The notes beneath the pieces are model-generated. The model was not told where the DNA came from, searched no databases, and worked only from the letters and a program-made list of their open reading frames with translations. From contig JAUNND010000005.1 of assembly GCA_030531595.1 (NCBI GenBank), positions 1 to 58,142 on the forward strand: a DNA stretch of 58,142 bases, given 5' to 3'. Below are positions 34,957-43,707 of this stretch, piece after piece (within the stretch, counting starts at the first letter, position 1; each line of letters begins with the position of its first letter). The position numbers and the translations under genes were made by a program. Source of the DNA: Eubacteriales bacterium. GTDB lineage: Bacteria; Bacillota; Clostridia; Oscillospirales; Oscillospiraceae.

Positions 34957-36045
34957 ATGAGAGAATTTAATTACTCCGCAATCAAGGAACAAAAATGGGA
35001 TTCGGATATTCTCGGTCTGATTGCTGCGATCTATAAAGAAGCCGGTAAACAGGAGCTGTACCTGAAACAGCAGCCGAAAGCGCTGGAAAAGCTGGTGGAA
35101 ATTGCCAAAATTCGAAGTACCGAGGCATCCAATGCAATTGAAGGTATCGTTACGACAAGCACCCGCATCAAGCATCTTGTCGAGGAAAAAACCACACCCA
35201 GAAACCGGGATGAGCAGGAAATCGCCGGATATCGGGACGCATTAAATATCATTCATGAGAGCTTCGATGCGATCCCGATCACGCGCAATTATATCCTGCA
35301 GCTGCACAAGATCATGTACAGCCACATGAATAACCCGATGGCCGGGCAGACGAAGAACGTGCAGAACTATATCAGCGCAAGCTATCCGGACGGACATACG
35401 GAAATCCTGTTTACGCCGCCGGCACCCTACGAAATGCCGGAGGCATTGGACAGGATATGTGAGGAATACAACCGGGTCATCGGTAACTACGAAATCGAGC
35501 CGCTGATTGCCATATCGGTGTTCATCCATGATTTCCTCTGCATCCATCCGTTCAATGACGGCAATGGCCGAATGAGCCGTCTGCTCACGACCCTCCTTCT
35601 GTATCGCAGCGGATTTTTTGTTGGGAGGTATATTTCATTGGAGGCAAAGATCGCAAAAAGCAAAGACCTTTACTATGATGCCCTCGGCTCGTCCCGGCAC
35701 GGCTGGCATGAAAGCAACGAGGACGCTGTGCCCTTCATTAAATATAATCTCGGTACCATTCTGGCGGCATATAAGGACTTTGAGGACCGCTTTTCCATTG
35801 TGGAAGAAAAGCTTCCGGCCATAGAAATGGTACGCAAGGCAACGCTTCAGAAAATCGGTCGCTTTACAAAGCAGGATATCCGTGAGCTGTGCCCGTCACT
35901 GAGTGTCAGCTCCATTGAGGGAGCGCTTCGCAAAATGGTAGCCGAGGGTGAAATCAAGCGGGAAGGCTCCGGAAAGGCCACCTGCTATTACCGTACGATA
36001 GGTGCATATCAGAACAAGTATACAGATATGAAGAAGCCCTCCTGA
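34957..36045 (+). CDS. Fic-family AMP/NMP-transferase with C-terminal winged helix
   Basis: 362 residues. The N-terminal inhibitory helix has SNAIEGI (the S/T-x-x-x-E-G/N motif that blocks the active site in cis, class II). The catalytic loop is HPFNDGNGRMSRLL with the catalytic His, and the flap includes ILFTPPAPYEMPEAL. Residues about 290-350 form a winged helix (FTKQDIRELCPSLSVSSIEG, EGEIKREGSGKATCYYR), so it may bind DNA as well. The protein probably adenylylates a host target and may regulate itself. The frame is open upstream, but ATG 34957 is the first after the promoter. Confidence 0.88.
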   Translation: MREFNYSAIKEQKWDSDILGLIAAIYKEAGKQELYLKQQPKALEKLVEIAKIRSTEASNAIEGIVTTSTRIKHLVEEKTTPRNRDEQEIAGYRDALNIIHESFDAIPITRNYILQLHKIMYSHMNNPMAGQTKNVQNYISASYPDGHTEILFTPPAPYEMPEALDRICEEYNRVIGNYEIEPLIAISVFIHDFLCIHPFNDGNGRMSRLLTTLLLYRSGFFVGRYISLEAKIAKSKDLYYDALGSSRHGWHESNEDAVPFIKYNLGTILAAYKDFEDRFSIVEEKLPAIEMVRKATLQKIGRFTKQDIRELCPSLSVSSIEGALRKMVAEGEIKREGSGKATCYYRTIGAYQNKYTDMKKPS

Positions 36046-36053
36046 TCATCATT
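35994..36053 (+). repeat. 60-bp direct repeat, copy 1 (fic 3' end)
   Basis: Covers the last 17 fic codons and 5' half of its terminator; identical to 41562-41621. Confidence 0.9.
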
Positions 36054-36077
36054 TTCTGATGACCGGGAGGGTCTTTT
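36037..36077 (+). terminator. fic terminator
   Basis: CCCTCC ... GGGAGGG outer stem with TCATCA/TGATGA inner stem, then CTTTTTG. The second copy of the repeat retains the outer stem but lost seven bases of the loop. Confidence 0.7.
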
Positions 36078-36093
36078 TGTCTTCTTAATTCAG

Positions 36094-36246
36094 TTAGTCG
36101 TCTTCGCTATCGTCATTCTTCCAACCTGAAATGATGTGAATCTCTCCGGAGTCCATGTCCATCGCCATGTTGTCACCCATTCTCATCATCATATTCCCGT
36201 CAGAATCCATAGCCAGCTTAATTTTTCCACCGAGCAGGGTATCTTT
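36094..36246 (-). pseudogene. 3' fragment of an unidentified gene
   Basis: About 50 codons ending at TAA 36094-36096: LLGGKIKLAMDSDGNMMMRM followed by an acidic tail (WKNDDSEDD). An in-frame stop lies immediately upstream and no start is present, so only a C-terminal piece remains. Family not recognised. Confidence 0.5.
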
Positions 36247-36401
36247 TCAAATGCACGTTTAGAGTAATGAAATACTCGCATTTTAAAGACAAATTTATCA
36301 ATTTGATAAGCACAGTTTGACCCGATTCTTGAAGCTTGTAAAGCAACGTGGTACAATTCCAACAACAGGGAAAAGATTAAAACAGGAAGGGTAATAAATC
36401 T

Positions 36402-36530
36402 ATGATATACGATATTTCCCAGCCTTTATTTGAGTGCGAAGTGTTTCCGGGCGATCCAAAACCGGAATTGTGCTTCTGCCCTTTATTGCAATATATAAAG
36501 AAATCCGGTATCAGAAATTTCCATATATAA
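36402..36530 (+). pseudogene. N-terminal fragment of a cyclase/kynurenine formamidase-like gene
   Basis: ATG 36402 begins MIYDISQPLFECEVFPGDPK, the characteristic first strand of the cyclase family, but the similarity stops after about 22 codons and the frame ends at 36530 inside the 3' end of the opposing MBOAT gene. A ribosome site (GGAAGGG) is retained. The rest of the gene is gone, which marks a recombination junction. Confidence 0.65.
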
Positions 36531-37941
36531 ATGCTGTATTTCCTACGTAAGCCATCATAATCGTTATGCCAATCAATGTTAAAAACAGTGCCAGCGGAAT
36601 TACCTTACTCAAATCAAAAATCAAATACTCGTGTTCCGGCTTACCCATGTTCTTATTTCTTCGACAGATAGCTGCAATAATCTCAGCAAGAGCAATTAAT
36701 AATGCAAAAAACGCCCATGTGTACGGTTGTCTGATTCCAACACCGGTATAGAATATCTGTTTAATTACATTTACAGCGTTTGTGAGTGAGTCTGCTCTAA
36801 AGAATATCCAGCAGAAGTTTGCAAACAAGAATGTCAAAATACCCGAGCAAATCTTCCACACTGCTCCACCGGCATCTTTCCTGCCGAATTTCTTCACTTT
36901 CCAATTCACGAAAAGCTTATGTACGACAAGACCAAGACCGTTGATTCCACCCCAAACGATGAACGTCCAGTCAGCTCCATGCCAAAGGCCGCCAATTAAC
37001 ATCGTCAGGAACAGATTTACATATGTTCTGATTTTCCCTTTGCGGTTTCCGCCGAGCGGATAATACAGGTATTCCTGCAGCCAGGAAGAAAGGCTGATAT
37101 GCCATCTTTTCCAGAACTCGGTGGGATTCAAGGACAGATAAGGAAGATTGAAATTCTTCTCGAAATCAAACCCCATCATCTTAGAAAAGCCGATAGCGAT
37201 ATCGGAATACCCGGAAAAGTCAAAGTATATCTGTAACGAATATGCTATCGTTGCCAGGAATACTGTTGCACCTGTAAATGCACATGGTGAACCAAACACA
37301 TCATTTACAAAAATGTTCAGGTGGTCCGCTAATACCATTTTCTTGAAGAAACCGCAAACAACAATCTGAATACCTATTTTAAATCTGTCAAAGTCAATAC
37401 ACGGTTTATTTTTCAACTGTGACAGAAACTTGTCTGCTCTTACAATTGGACCGGAGGTCAGTTTTGGGAAGAAAGACATGTACAGAGCAACATTGATAAA
37501 GTCTTTCTCTGCTTCATATTTACCACGATAAACATCTATTATGTAGCTGAGTGCCGAGAAGGTATAGAACGATACTCCAAGCGGAACGATGATATTGACT
37601 GTTGTGTAAGTGCTTCCAAGTAATGCTGCAAACGAGCCAACAAAGAAATTAAAGTACTTGAATACTGCCAGCTGCGCAATGGAAATCACTACTCCGGCAG
37701 TAAAAACTACCTTATTGCTTTTTAGAAGTGCCGCAAAATATACTGCAGCAGTCAGTAACAAAATGCAGACTGCAAATCTCCAATCCGCAAATGCCATAAA
37801 AGCATAACTTGCCAATAAAAGGAATACCTTATAAACTGACTGATAGAAATCTTTTTTGCCAAATACCCACTTAACCAGCCAAAGCAATGCGTAAACAACT
37901 ACAAAGAATACAACAAACCTAAAACTCGTAAAAGCCATCAT
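36511..37941 (-). CDS. MBOAT O-acyltransferase (AlgI/DltB-like)
   Basis: 476-residue multi-pass membrane acyltransferase. Typical blocks: VPLGVSFYTFSALSYIIDVY, SFFPKLTSGPIVRA, IYFDFSGYSDIAIGFSKMMG, FWKRWHISLSSWLQEYLYYP and the catalytic His in LIGGLWHGADWTFIVWG. It should carry an acetyl group across the membrane to a surface polysaccharide. Start ATG 37941 overlaps the SGNH gene stop (ATGA), so the pair is translationally coupled. AT-rich codon use compared with neighbours suggests horizontal gain. Confidence 0.93.
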   Translation of the reverse strand: MMAFTSFRFVVFFVVVYALLWLVKWVFGKKDFYQSVYKVFLLLASYAFMAFADWRFAVCILLLTAAVYFAALLKSNKVVFTAGVVISIAQLAVFKYFNFFVGSFAALLGSTYTTVNIIVPLGVSFYTFSALSYIIDVYRGKYEAEKDFINVALYMSFFPKLTSGPIVRADKFLSQLKNKPCIDFDRFKIGIQIVVCGFFKKMVLADHLNIFVNDVFGSPCAFTGATVFLATIAYSLQIYFDFSGYSDIAIGFSKMMGFDFEKNFNLPYLSLNPTEFWKRWHISLSSWLQEYLYYPLGGNRKGKIRTYVNLFLTMLIGGLWHGADWTFIVWGGINGLGLVVHKLFVNWKVKKFGRKDAGGAVWKICSGILTFLFANFCWIFFRADSLTNAVNVIKQIFYTGVGIRQPYTWAFFALLIALAEIIAAICRRNKNMGKPEHEYLIFDLSKVIPLALFLTLIGITIMMAYVGNTAFIYGNF

Positions 37942-38939
37942 TCTTCCTCCAATTCCTGCATTACTTCAGCAAGTTTTTCGGCAATCAAACGATGACCGTA
38001 TTTATTAAGGTGCCCTGAACCAACTGCAGTATTGATAAAACCGTGAGCAAGCTGCCGTTCATTGGCATACAACCATTTGAACGAATCTGTCATATCAACA
38101 AAAACAATACCAAGCTCCTCACAAGTGGAGGCAAAGCGTTCGAAATACACTTCATCTGTCTTATAGGTTACTGTACCGTCGGGATTGAGTTGTTCATACG
38201 GCTGATAGAAGATTATCGGTATAATGCCATTTTCCTTCGCTGTGTCACTGACAATGGATAAAAACTTTTTTTGTGTTTCTGCGTATCCTTCCGGAAAGGG
38301 TGATAACTTCTCGATTGTATTGCCCCCCCTCGATACGCCAACGTTTATCCAGTTCGTCAATCCGTACAGCAACGGTTTTACACAAGGAATACGTTTAATA
38401 TAGTTCATGATCCCATGTTCAAACATAACCGGACTTGCAGTTTCAGCTCCAGAGATTATTTCGTTCATTCTATCAATGCTTGTGTTAATAGAGTCATCAT
38501 GTAAATCTATTATAACATACTTTGACGGTTGATACTCAGCAACGGCTTTCCTTATATTTTTTACACAACTATCAATATAGTTTCCGCTTATCCCTATATT
38601 GTAACAGTTATACTTTGTATTGGTGTCTAATAAATATGTTAAATTCTCGTTCTGAAAAACCTGCACTGCTTCAATATGCGAATCACCCATGATAAGAACA
38701 TCTACCGAATTTTTAGTTTCCGCATTATTAAAGCCATTTTTATCAGTTATAAACCAGCTCAGTCCCTCCTTCATGTTTGAAACAAATTGAGCACCGTCCC
38801 ACTTTGAAGCAGTTGCTCCTGTAAAATTTGTGATTTTTGGCCCGGAATTATTATACAACAAAGCAAACAAGGACAACAAAATACAGGCTATTAGAATTGA
38901 TAGAATTATTTTTCCGATTTTTAAAAAGACATTTTCCAT
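37938..38939 (-). CDS. Membrane-anchored SGNH-type hydrolase/acyltransferase partner
   Basis: 333 residues. One N-terminal membrane anchor (IILSILIACILLSLFALLY), then an extracellular SGNH fold: VDVLIMGDSHIEAVQVF holds the block I Ser, YNIGISGNYID the Gly block, and GSGHLNKYGHRLIAEKL the C-terminal catalytic His. This is the layout of AlgX/AlgJ/DltD-like partners that transfer the acetyl group from an MBOAT protein to the glycan. It is the first gene of the two-gene unit. ATG 38939 preferred; a GTG three codons upstream is possible. Confidence 0.8.
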   Translation of the reverse strand: MENVFLKIGKIILSILIACILLSLFALLYNNSGPKITNFTGATASKWDGAQFVSNMKEGLSWFITDKNGFNNAETKNSVDVLIMGDSHIEAVQVFQNENLTYLLDTNTKYNCYNIGISGNYIDSCVKNIRKAVAEYQPSKYVIIDLHDDSINTSIDRMNEIISGAETASPVMFEHGIMNYIKRIPCVKPLLYGLTNWINVGVSRGGNTIEKLSPFPEGYAETQKKFLSIVSDTAKENGIIPIIFYQPYEQLNPDGTVTYKTDEVYFERFASTCEELGIVFVDMTDSFKWLYANERQLAHGFINTAVGSGHLNKYGHRLIAEKLAEVMQELEEE

Positions 38940-38948
38940 TTTTTCCAC

Positions 38949-39639
38949 CCTATGATAGTATTTTACTTCTTGCTCGATCCATTAAGCACCTTTCAGAAGG
39001 AACAGAAAAGGGAGGCGGCAGCCGCCGTTTTCAGAGCTTTTCGGTGTCTCGGTCATAACGCCCGGTTGGGACTGTAAAAGTGGGTATTTTATGTTTCGTT
39101 CCTTCTTCCCGTGCATTTCCGTGTACACACCGTAAATATACGCAAAGTTATTATATCACTTTTTCCTGCAAATGTCGATTGATTTTTGCAGGCACAGCGG
39201 GAACGTGCAGTGTGTGCGTTTCGTTTGCTGAATATGTAGCTGCGCCTGAATCATGCAGTACACTTCCAGAATTTTGATCTCCATCCAGCATGAAAAAAGT
39301 GTTGAGACTCGAATAATTCAATGAATCTAACGTCCACAAAAAGCTCTCTTGCCGCTCATCAACTCTACCGATAATTCGGTCGAAACTATCTCGACAAGCA
39401 AAAACCGGCATTATATAACGTGTCTTTGATTGCTCCTGCTGCATAATTTCCCAGAATGACGGAAACTGTGCGCGTTCCTTGTTAAGTTCTCGCTTAATAC
39501 AAAGGCGAAGATACCAGCGTAATAAGGCGCTGAAGGAACTGCGTGAACTCCTGAAAGACCTTATTTAATATCAATCGTCACTGGCTCCGGCTGTCAGCAA
39601 TGGCAGCCGGATGATTTATGTTTTGAAAGTAATTGTATC
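38949..39639. other. Degenerate intergenic stretch in the island
   Basis: 700 bp without a convincing gene. A 97-codon minus frame (39151-39444) has no ribosome site or known family. A short plus-strand tail (RRRYQRNKALKELRELLKDL, stop at 39566-39568) looks like the C-terminus of a lost mobile-element gene, followed by a CCGGCTG/CAGCCGG hairpin. Confidence 0.5.
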
Positions 39640-39684
39640 AATTAGTGCATTATCGTTGACAAAGCCCAGGAATTAGTGTATCAT
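39640..39684 (+). promoter_or_regulatory. Promoter and operator of the toxin-antitoxin pair
   Basis: TTGACA (39656-39661), 17 bp, TATCAT (39679-39684). AATTAGTGCATTAT (39640-39653) and AATTAGTGTATCAT (39671-39684) are direct repeats 31 bp apart; the second covers the -10. They are probable antitoxin-binding sites. Confidence 0.7.
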
Positions 39685-39705
39685 GCTATTGGAGGTGGTC
39701 GATAA

Positions 39706-40116
39706 ATGAATCCACATTACAACCAGAATTACACACAGGAAGAAATCGATGCGATCCTCGCAAAGATAAAGTCCTGTGTCGAAAAGAACAGATACACAGT
39801 CTCTTTGAATGAAAACCGTCAGGAAAACATAGACTTTATAAATGAATACAACATCCGCAGTGACAAGCAAAAGTCTATCTTGATGCAGATTGAAACAGAG
39901 GATTTTTGCCATTCTCTCCAAAACACAAAGCTTGGATATGAATACGAGGTTCTATATGTTTTTGTCCCGCAGGTGCAGCTCTTTAATGCGGATGGTGAGG
40001 AAGAAACGGTTGACGTATATACGAAATTTAACGTGATTGATCTTCCCTCCGGAAGCAGAGCTGTGGTCATCTCGTTCCATAAGAGGAACAAGCCTGTAGA
40101 TTATCTGTTCCGATAA
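39706..40116 (+). CDS. MqsR-like toxin of a Panacea-type TA pair
   Basis: 136 residues. The C-terminal half, IETEDFCHSLQNTK ... YEVLYVFVPQVQLF ... VDVYTKFNVID ... SRAVVISFHKRNKPVDY, follows the order of the MqsR/RelE-like fold (helix, then a sheet carrying a Lys-containing FK/KF and an SFH strand). If so it would be an mRNA interferase. TTGGAGGTGG precedes ATG 39706. Toxin-first order with the MqsA-like antitoxin next (27 bp) is as in mqsRA. The assignment rests on pattern and context, not on an alignment. Confidence 0.65.
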   Translation: MNPHYNQNYTQEEIDAILAKIKSCVEKNRYTVSLNENRQENIDFINEYNIRSDKQKSILMQIETEDFCHSLQNTKLGYEYEVLYVFVPQVQLFNADGEEETVDVYTKFNVIDLPSGSRAVVISFHKRNKPVDYLFR

Positions 40117-40142
40117 GTGCAGCGGAAAGGAGGCGCAATCTG

Positions 40143-41138
40143 ATGATTGAGAACAAAGCATTTTGTGAGGAATGCAGAAACGATGTAGCTTTTGTTGAGA
40201 CTGCCGTTTCGATGGTCGGCACCATTAAAGATAAGGCATATCACTATGTAGGAAAAGAAGCCCACTGCGCCGATTGCGGTGCAGAACTGTTTATCCCGGA
40301 ATTTATTGATTATAACCTACGAGCACTATACGATGTGTTTCGCAAAGAGAACGGTATTATCTCCCTTGAGCAGATTCGGGAAATCCCTGAGAAATATGCA
40401 ATCGGAAAACGTCCGCTTTCCCTGCTTCTGGGCTGGGGAGAACAAACCTTTACCAGATATGCTGATGGTGATACGCCAACGAAGCAATACTCTGATATTC
40501 TTTTGCGTATCTACAACGATCCGGCATTCTATTCTGAATTGCTGGAGGCAAACAAAGGAAATCTGAAATCCGAGCTTGCTTATGAAAAGAGCCGCAGAGC
40601 TGTTTCTGCGCTATTATCGTCCGGCACATCAGTAAGCAGTAAAATTGATGCTGTTATTCAATACCTGCTTGGCCAATGTGAGGACATCACTCCGCTGGCC
40701 CTTCAGAAAGCACTGTACTATATTCAGGGCTTTTACTATGCTTTCTATAAGACCTTCCTGTTTCCGGAGGATTGTGAAGCATGGGTTCATGGTCCTGTTT
40801 ACAGAGACATTTATTTCAGATATAAGGATTATCGTTTTGATCCGATTGAAAAAACAGCTGACTTTAATGAATCCGTTTTTTCTTCCGGTGAAAAAGCAAT
40901 CTATGACAGCGTGATCAATCATATCTGCTGCTACAGTGGGAAGGTGCTTGAACGCTTTACACATAACGAAGCTCCCTGGCTTGTCACACGAGGGACTCTT
41001 CCCATTACTGCCCCGTCCGACCGCATTATTGAAAAATCCCTTATTGGTGATTACTTCAGTAATGTGAAAGAAAAATACAATATGATTTGTCCCAACGATA
41101 TAAAAAAGTACGCTCAGGATATGTTCCTTTGCAAATAA
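40143..41138 (+). CDS. Antitoxin: zinc finger, HTH and Panacea (SocA/DUF4065) domains
   Basis: 331 residues. Residues 8-45 hold a YgiT/MqsA-type zinc finger (CEEC and CADC). Residues about 55-130 are an XRE-like HTH with the MqsA-type RPLSLLLGWGEQTFTRYADG. Residues about 155-310 form a Panacea/SocA domain: KIDAVIQYLLGQCEDITPLA, LQKALYYIQGFYYAF, EDCEAWVHGPVYRDIYFRYK and HNEAPWLVTRGTLP. Panacea domains are promiscuous antitoxin modules that neutralise varied toxins. It likely binds the toxin encoded before it and represses the promoter through the HTH. AAAGGAGGCG precedes the start. Confidence 0.88.
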   Translation: MIENKAFCEECRNDVAFVETAVSMVGTIKDKAYHYVGKEAHCADCGAELFIPEFIDYNLRALYDVFRKENGIISLEQIREIPEKYAIGKRPLSLLLGWGEQTFTRYADGDTPTKQYSDILLRIYNDPAFYSELLEANKGNLKSELAYEKSRRAVSALLSSGTSVSSKIDAVIQYLLGQCEDITPLALQKALYYIQGFYYAFYKTFLFPEDCEAWVHGPVYRDIYFRYKDYRFDPIEKTADFNESVFSSGEKAIYDSVINHICCYSGKVLERFTHNEAPWLVTRGTLPITAPSDRIIEKSLIGDYFSNVKEKYNMICPNDIKKYAQDMFLCK

Positions 41139-41169
41139 CTGAGCTTCTGCTTTACTGAAACCACATACG

Positions 41170-41199
41170 AGCATCTGCTTCGGCGGATGCTATTTTTTT
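41170..41199 (+). terminator. Terminator of the TA operon
   Basis: AGCATC ... GATGCT stem with CTTCGG loop, then ATTTTTTT. Confidence 0.85.
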
Positions 41200-41237
41200 G
41201 CTCCGGCTGCCCATTATCGGGTGGTCGGAGCTTTTTT
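41200..41237 (+). terminator. Second tandem terminator
   Basis: GCTCCG-GCTGCCC ... GGGTGGT-CGGAGC stem, then TTTTTT. Confidence 0.8.
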
Positions 41238-41337
41238 ATATTATTTTCGATTCTTTTCGTTCAAACCGGTACCTCACCTCCATTGGGGATTGTAAGGAGA
41301 CACACGATACTCGCTTCTTACAAAGGAGGTAGCCGAA

Positions 41338-41519
41338 ATGAGACAGGCCGAATACACCGCAATCCGGACCGGCGTCGCAAATGAAGAGTTCGTTGAAGTT
41401 CTTACCGCGATCAGCGTCGTGTCCATGCGACTGGCAAGGAAGCTGACCGCTTGCCCCGTCAGGGTCGAGGAACGGGCGATTATTATAGTTTTACTGCGGA
41501 AGCGGAGCTTTCACAGTAA
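41338..41519 (+). pseudogene. Frameshifted small mobile-element ORF
   Basis: ATG with AAAGGAGGTAG upstream encodes YTAIRTGVANEEFVEVLTAI and VVSMRLARKLTA, a small conserved protein common in clostridial conjugative elements. After LTA the frame changes: the other frame continues LPRQGRGTGDYYSFTAEAEL and stops at 41517-41519, while the start frame runs on through unlikely sequence to 41544. This suggests a one-base frameshift in a mobile-element remnant. Confidence 0.5.
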
Positions 41520-41561
41520 GATTAATGGAACCGTCAAATGTTAAGATCAGAATCTGTCGTT

Positions 41562-41621
41562 TACGATAGGTGCATATCAGAACAAGTATACAGATATGAA
41601 GAAGCCCTCCTGATCATCATT
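41562..41621 (+). repeat. 60-bp direct repeat, copy 2
   Basis: Identical to the fic 3' end at 35994-36053 and followed by the same GACCGGGAGGG terminator half (41622-41632). Only this scrap of fic is present here. Confidence 0.9.
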
Positions 41622-41671
41622 GACCGGGAGGGCTTGTTTGATTATCTTGAAAATGGAATAATCCGTTCAGA

Positions 41672-42490
41672 CTACTCTGCTACCTTAATGAATACTTCAC
41701 AGAACTTCTGTACACCGGATTCTCCCAATACATATATGTTAGGCAAATATGACATTCTCGCTCTGCTATACGCGATTTTCTCAATTCCTGCATCAAATGC
41801 TGTATGGTTTACCAAAGCAACATCACAGTGATTCTCTTTCACGGCTTTTATGAACTTTATGACCGATTGCTTTTGGATTTCTTTTCCCGCTGCGTCACCC
41901 CACGGCGCGGTTGCTCCACCGAAGAGACAGGCAGTATGCTCTTCTCCGTTATCCAAAACAGGGAAAACATAACTCATGCAGCCCGCTGTATGGCCCGGTG
42001 TAGCAATCACTTTGATATGCTTATCTCCGCAATCAATAGTATCACCGTCACTTATATAATGATCAATACTGAACGCTTTCCAGCAATCTGAACGGTCTTC
42101 TTCGTTTGAAGTTGAAAGTCTTAATTCATCGTCGGATCTTGAAAGAATAGTTTCCACGTCATGATTATCTTTAAGCCATTTACCACAGCCAACATGATCA
42201 ATATGACCATGTGTCATAACAAATTTTGAAATAGGACAGTTTTCCCAACCTGCTTCTTTAATTGCTGTAAGGATTTGATTGTATACCCGTTCATCCGGCC
42301 AGATTCCATCTATCACCACAAGTCCCGCCGAAGTTTTCCAGACAAAACATGAGGTTTCTTTTTGTGCCACGATCAAAAGATCATCAAATATCTGTGCATG
42401 GGTAAACCATGTCATATCTTCCATTCGCTTTATGGTATCGAATGTGAGTTCCGGTTTTTCTCTCATATATGTATTACCTGCAAATTCCAT
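41672..42490 (-). CDS. MBL-fold metallo-hydrolase
   Basis: 272-residue soluble metallo-beta-lactamase-fold hydrolase. Metal ligands: THGHIDHVGCGKWL (HxHxDH), the His in VIATPGHTAGCMSYVF and the Asp of LFGGATAPWGDAA region, with VNHTAFD near the end as the last His. Sequence around the ligands is of the general glyoxalase/quorum-lactonase type; substrate cannot be assigned. ATG 42490 lacks a strong ribosome site; an ATG eight codons later is possible. Not in an operon with the methyltransferase gene by any clear sign, though it lies 33 bp downstream. Confidence 0.85.
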   Translation of the reverse strand: MEFAGNTYMREKPELTFDTIKRMEDMTWFTHAQIFDDLLIVAQKETSCFVWKTSAGLVVIDGIWPDERVYNQILTAIKEAGWENCPISKFVMTHGHIDHVGCGKWLKDNHDVETILSRSDDELRLSTSNEEDRSDCWKAFSIDHYISDGDTIDCGDKHIKVIATPGHTAGCMSYVFPVLDNGEEHTACLFGGATAPWGDAAGKEIQKQSVIKFIKAVKENHCDVALVNHTAFDAGIEKIAYSRARMSYLPNIYVLGESGVQKFCEVFIKVAE

Positions 42491-42523
42491 TAGCTGCTTA
42501 AATAATAGTCCTGTAGTCTCAAT

Positions 42524-43681
42524 TTAGGTGCGTGACATCAAGACTACGCACTCAACGTGCTCGGTAAACGGGAACATATCGACCGGCTGGATTTTTCTGA
42601 CCAAGTAGCCGTTTTGGGTGAGGTATTCAAGATCACGTTTCTGCGTGTCGATATTGCAGGAGATATAGACTATTCTTTCGGGGGCGCATTTTGCCAGCGA
42701 TGAAAGAAATTTTTCATCGCTGCCCGCTCGGGGCGGGTCCATAAACACGACGTCCGGCTTTATCCGCTCCCCCGCCATTCTTACCATATACTCCCCCGCG
42801 TCGCCGCAGGTAAACCAGCAGTTTTTTATACCGTTGAGGCGGGCGTTGCATATCGCGTCGCCGACCGCCTCCCTGTTTATCTCCACGCCGATCACCTGCT
42901 TTGCTTTAGCCGAGGCGGTCAGACCGATGGTGCCTATGCCGCAGTAAGCGTCAAGAACGGTCTCCTTCCCGCTCAGTCCCGCCATTTCGATCGCGGCGGA
43001 GTACAGCTTTTCGGTCTGCACGGGATTGATCTGATAGAATGAAGAAGGCGAGATGCGGAAACGGTATCCGCACAGCACATCCTCAATATAGCCGTCGCCA
43101 AAAAGGACCTTGCTTTTCGCTCCCAGCACCACGGGGCCGAAGCGGTCGTTGATATTCAATACGACCGTTGTGATCTCGGGATGCATTTCAAGCAGCTTTT
43201 TTACAAAGGGCTTTTGAAGCTTGAATATCGGACTGACCGCCACGATAACGACCATGACCTGACAGGTTGCAAAGCCGCGCCGTACAAGCACATGGCGCAG
43301 CCAGCCCGTGCCGTTTCTCTCGTCAAAGACCTGTATCTTAAAATCTCTGAGCATATTGCGGATATCAATGATAATTCTGTCCGCCGTCACATCGTCTATC
43401 ATGCACTCGTCCACATTTACGATGCGGTGCGTGCCGGTCTTGTAAATGCCCGAAACGATACGGTGCTTTGCGTCCGGACCGAACGCGGCGTGGACCTTGT
43501 TCCTGTAACGGTAAGGATCATCCATGCCGATGATATCGTCTACATGGCAAAAATCGCCGAGTGTTGTTATGGCATACCCCTGTTTGCGGAAGAGCTGCTT
43601 TTCATAGCTCAGATTCCACAGGCTGCATCCGCCGCAGTCCTTACTGTGCGGGCAGACGGCGTTATTATCGGTAATCGACAT
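42524..43681 (-). CDS. 23S rRNA (uracil-5)-methyltransferase, RlmD/TrmA family
   Basis: 385-residue SAM-dependent RNA m5U methyltransferase. The iron-sulfur cluster motif CPHSKDCGGCSLW is near the N-terminus (the TRAM domain is absent or very short). The SAM-binding region is VLDAYCGIGTIGLTASAKAK and PDVVFMDPPRAG; the catalytic Cys is in RIVYISCNIDTQKRDL, and the substrate loop YQINPVQTEKLY is conserved. RlmD, RlmCD and TrmFO-type substrates cannot be distinguished by eye; U1939/U747 methylation is likely. Confidence 0.9.
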   Translation of the reverse strand: MSITDNNAVCPHSKDCGGCSLWNLSYEKQLFRKQGYAITTLGDFCHVDDIIGMDDPYRYRNKVHAAFGPDAKHRIVSGIYKTGTHRIVNVDECMIDDVTADRIIIDIRNMLRDFKIQVFDERNGTGWLRHVLVRRGFATCQVMVVIVAVSPIFKLQKPFVKKLLEMHPEITTVVLNINDRFGPVVLGAKSKVLFGDGYIEDVLCGYRFRISPSSFYQINPVQTEKLYSAAIEMAGLSGKETVLDAYCGIGTIGLTASAKAKQVIGVEINREAVGDAICNARLNGIKNCWFTCGDAGEYMVRMAGERIKPDVVFMDPPRAGSDEKFLSSLAKCAPERIVYISCNIDTQKRDLEYLTQNGYLVRKIQPVDMFPFTEHVECVVLMSRT

Positions 43682-43707
43682 CGTTTGCCTCCGAAAAAAT
43701 TATATAA

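Noticed and set aside
39151-39444. 97-codon minus-strand frame in the island
   Set aside because: No ribosome site, promoter or family resemblance; probably non-coding or a degraded piece.
41338-41544. 68-codon frame as an intact gene
   Set aside because: Sequence after codon 38 reads sensibly only in the next frame, so a frameshifted remnant is more likely.
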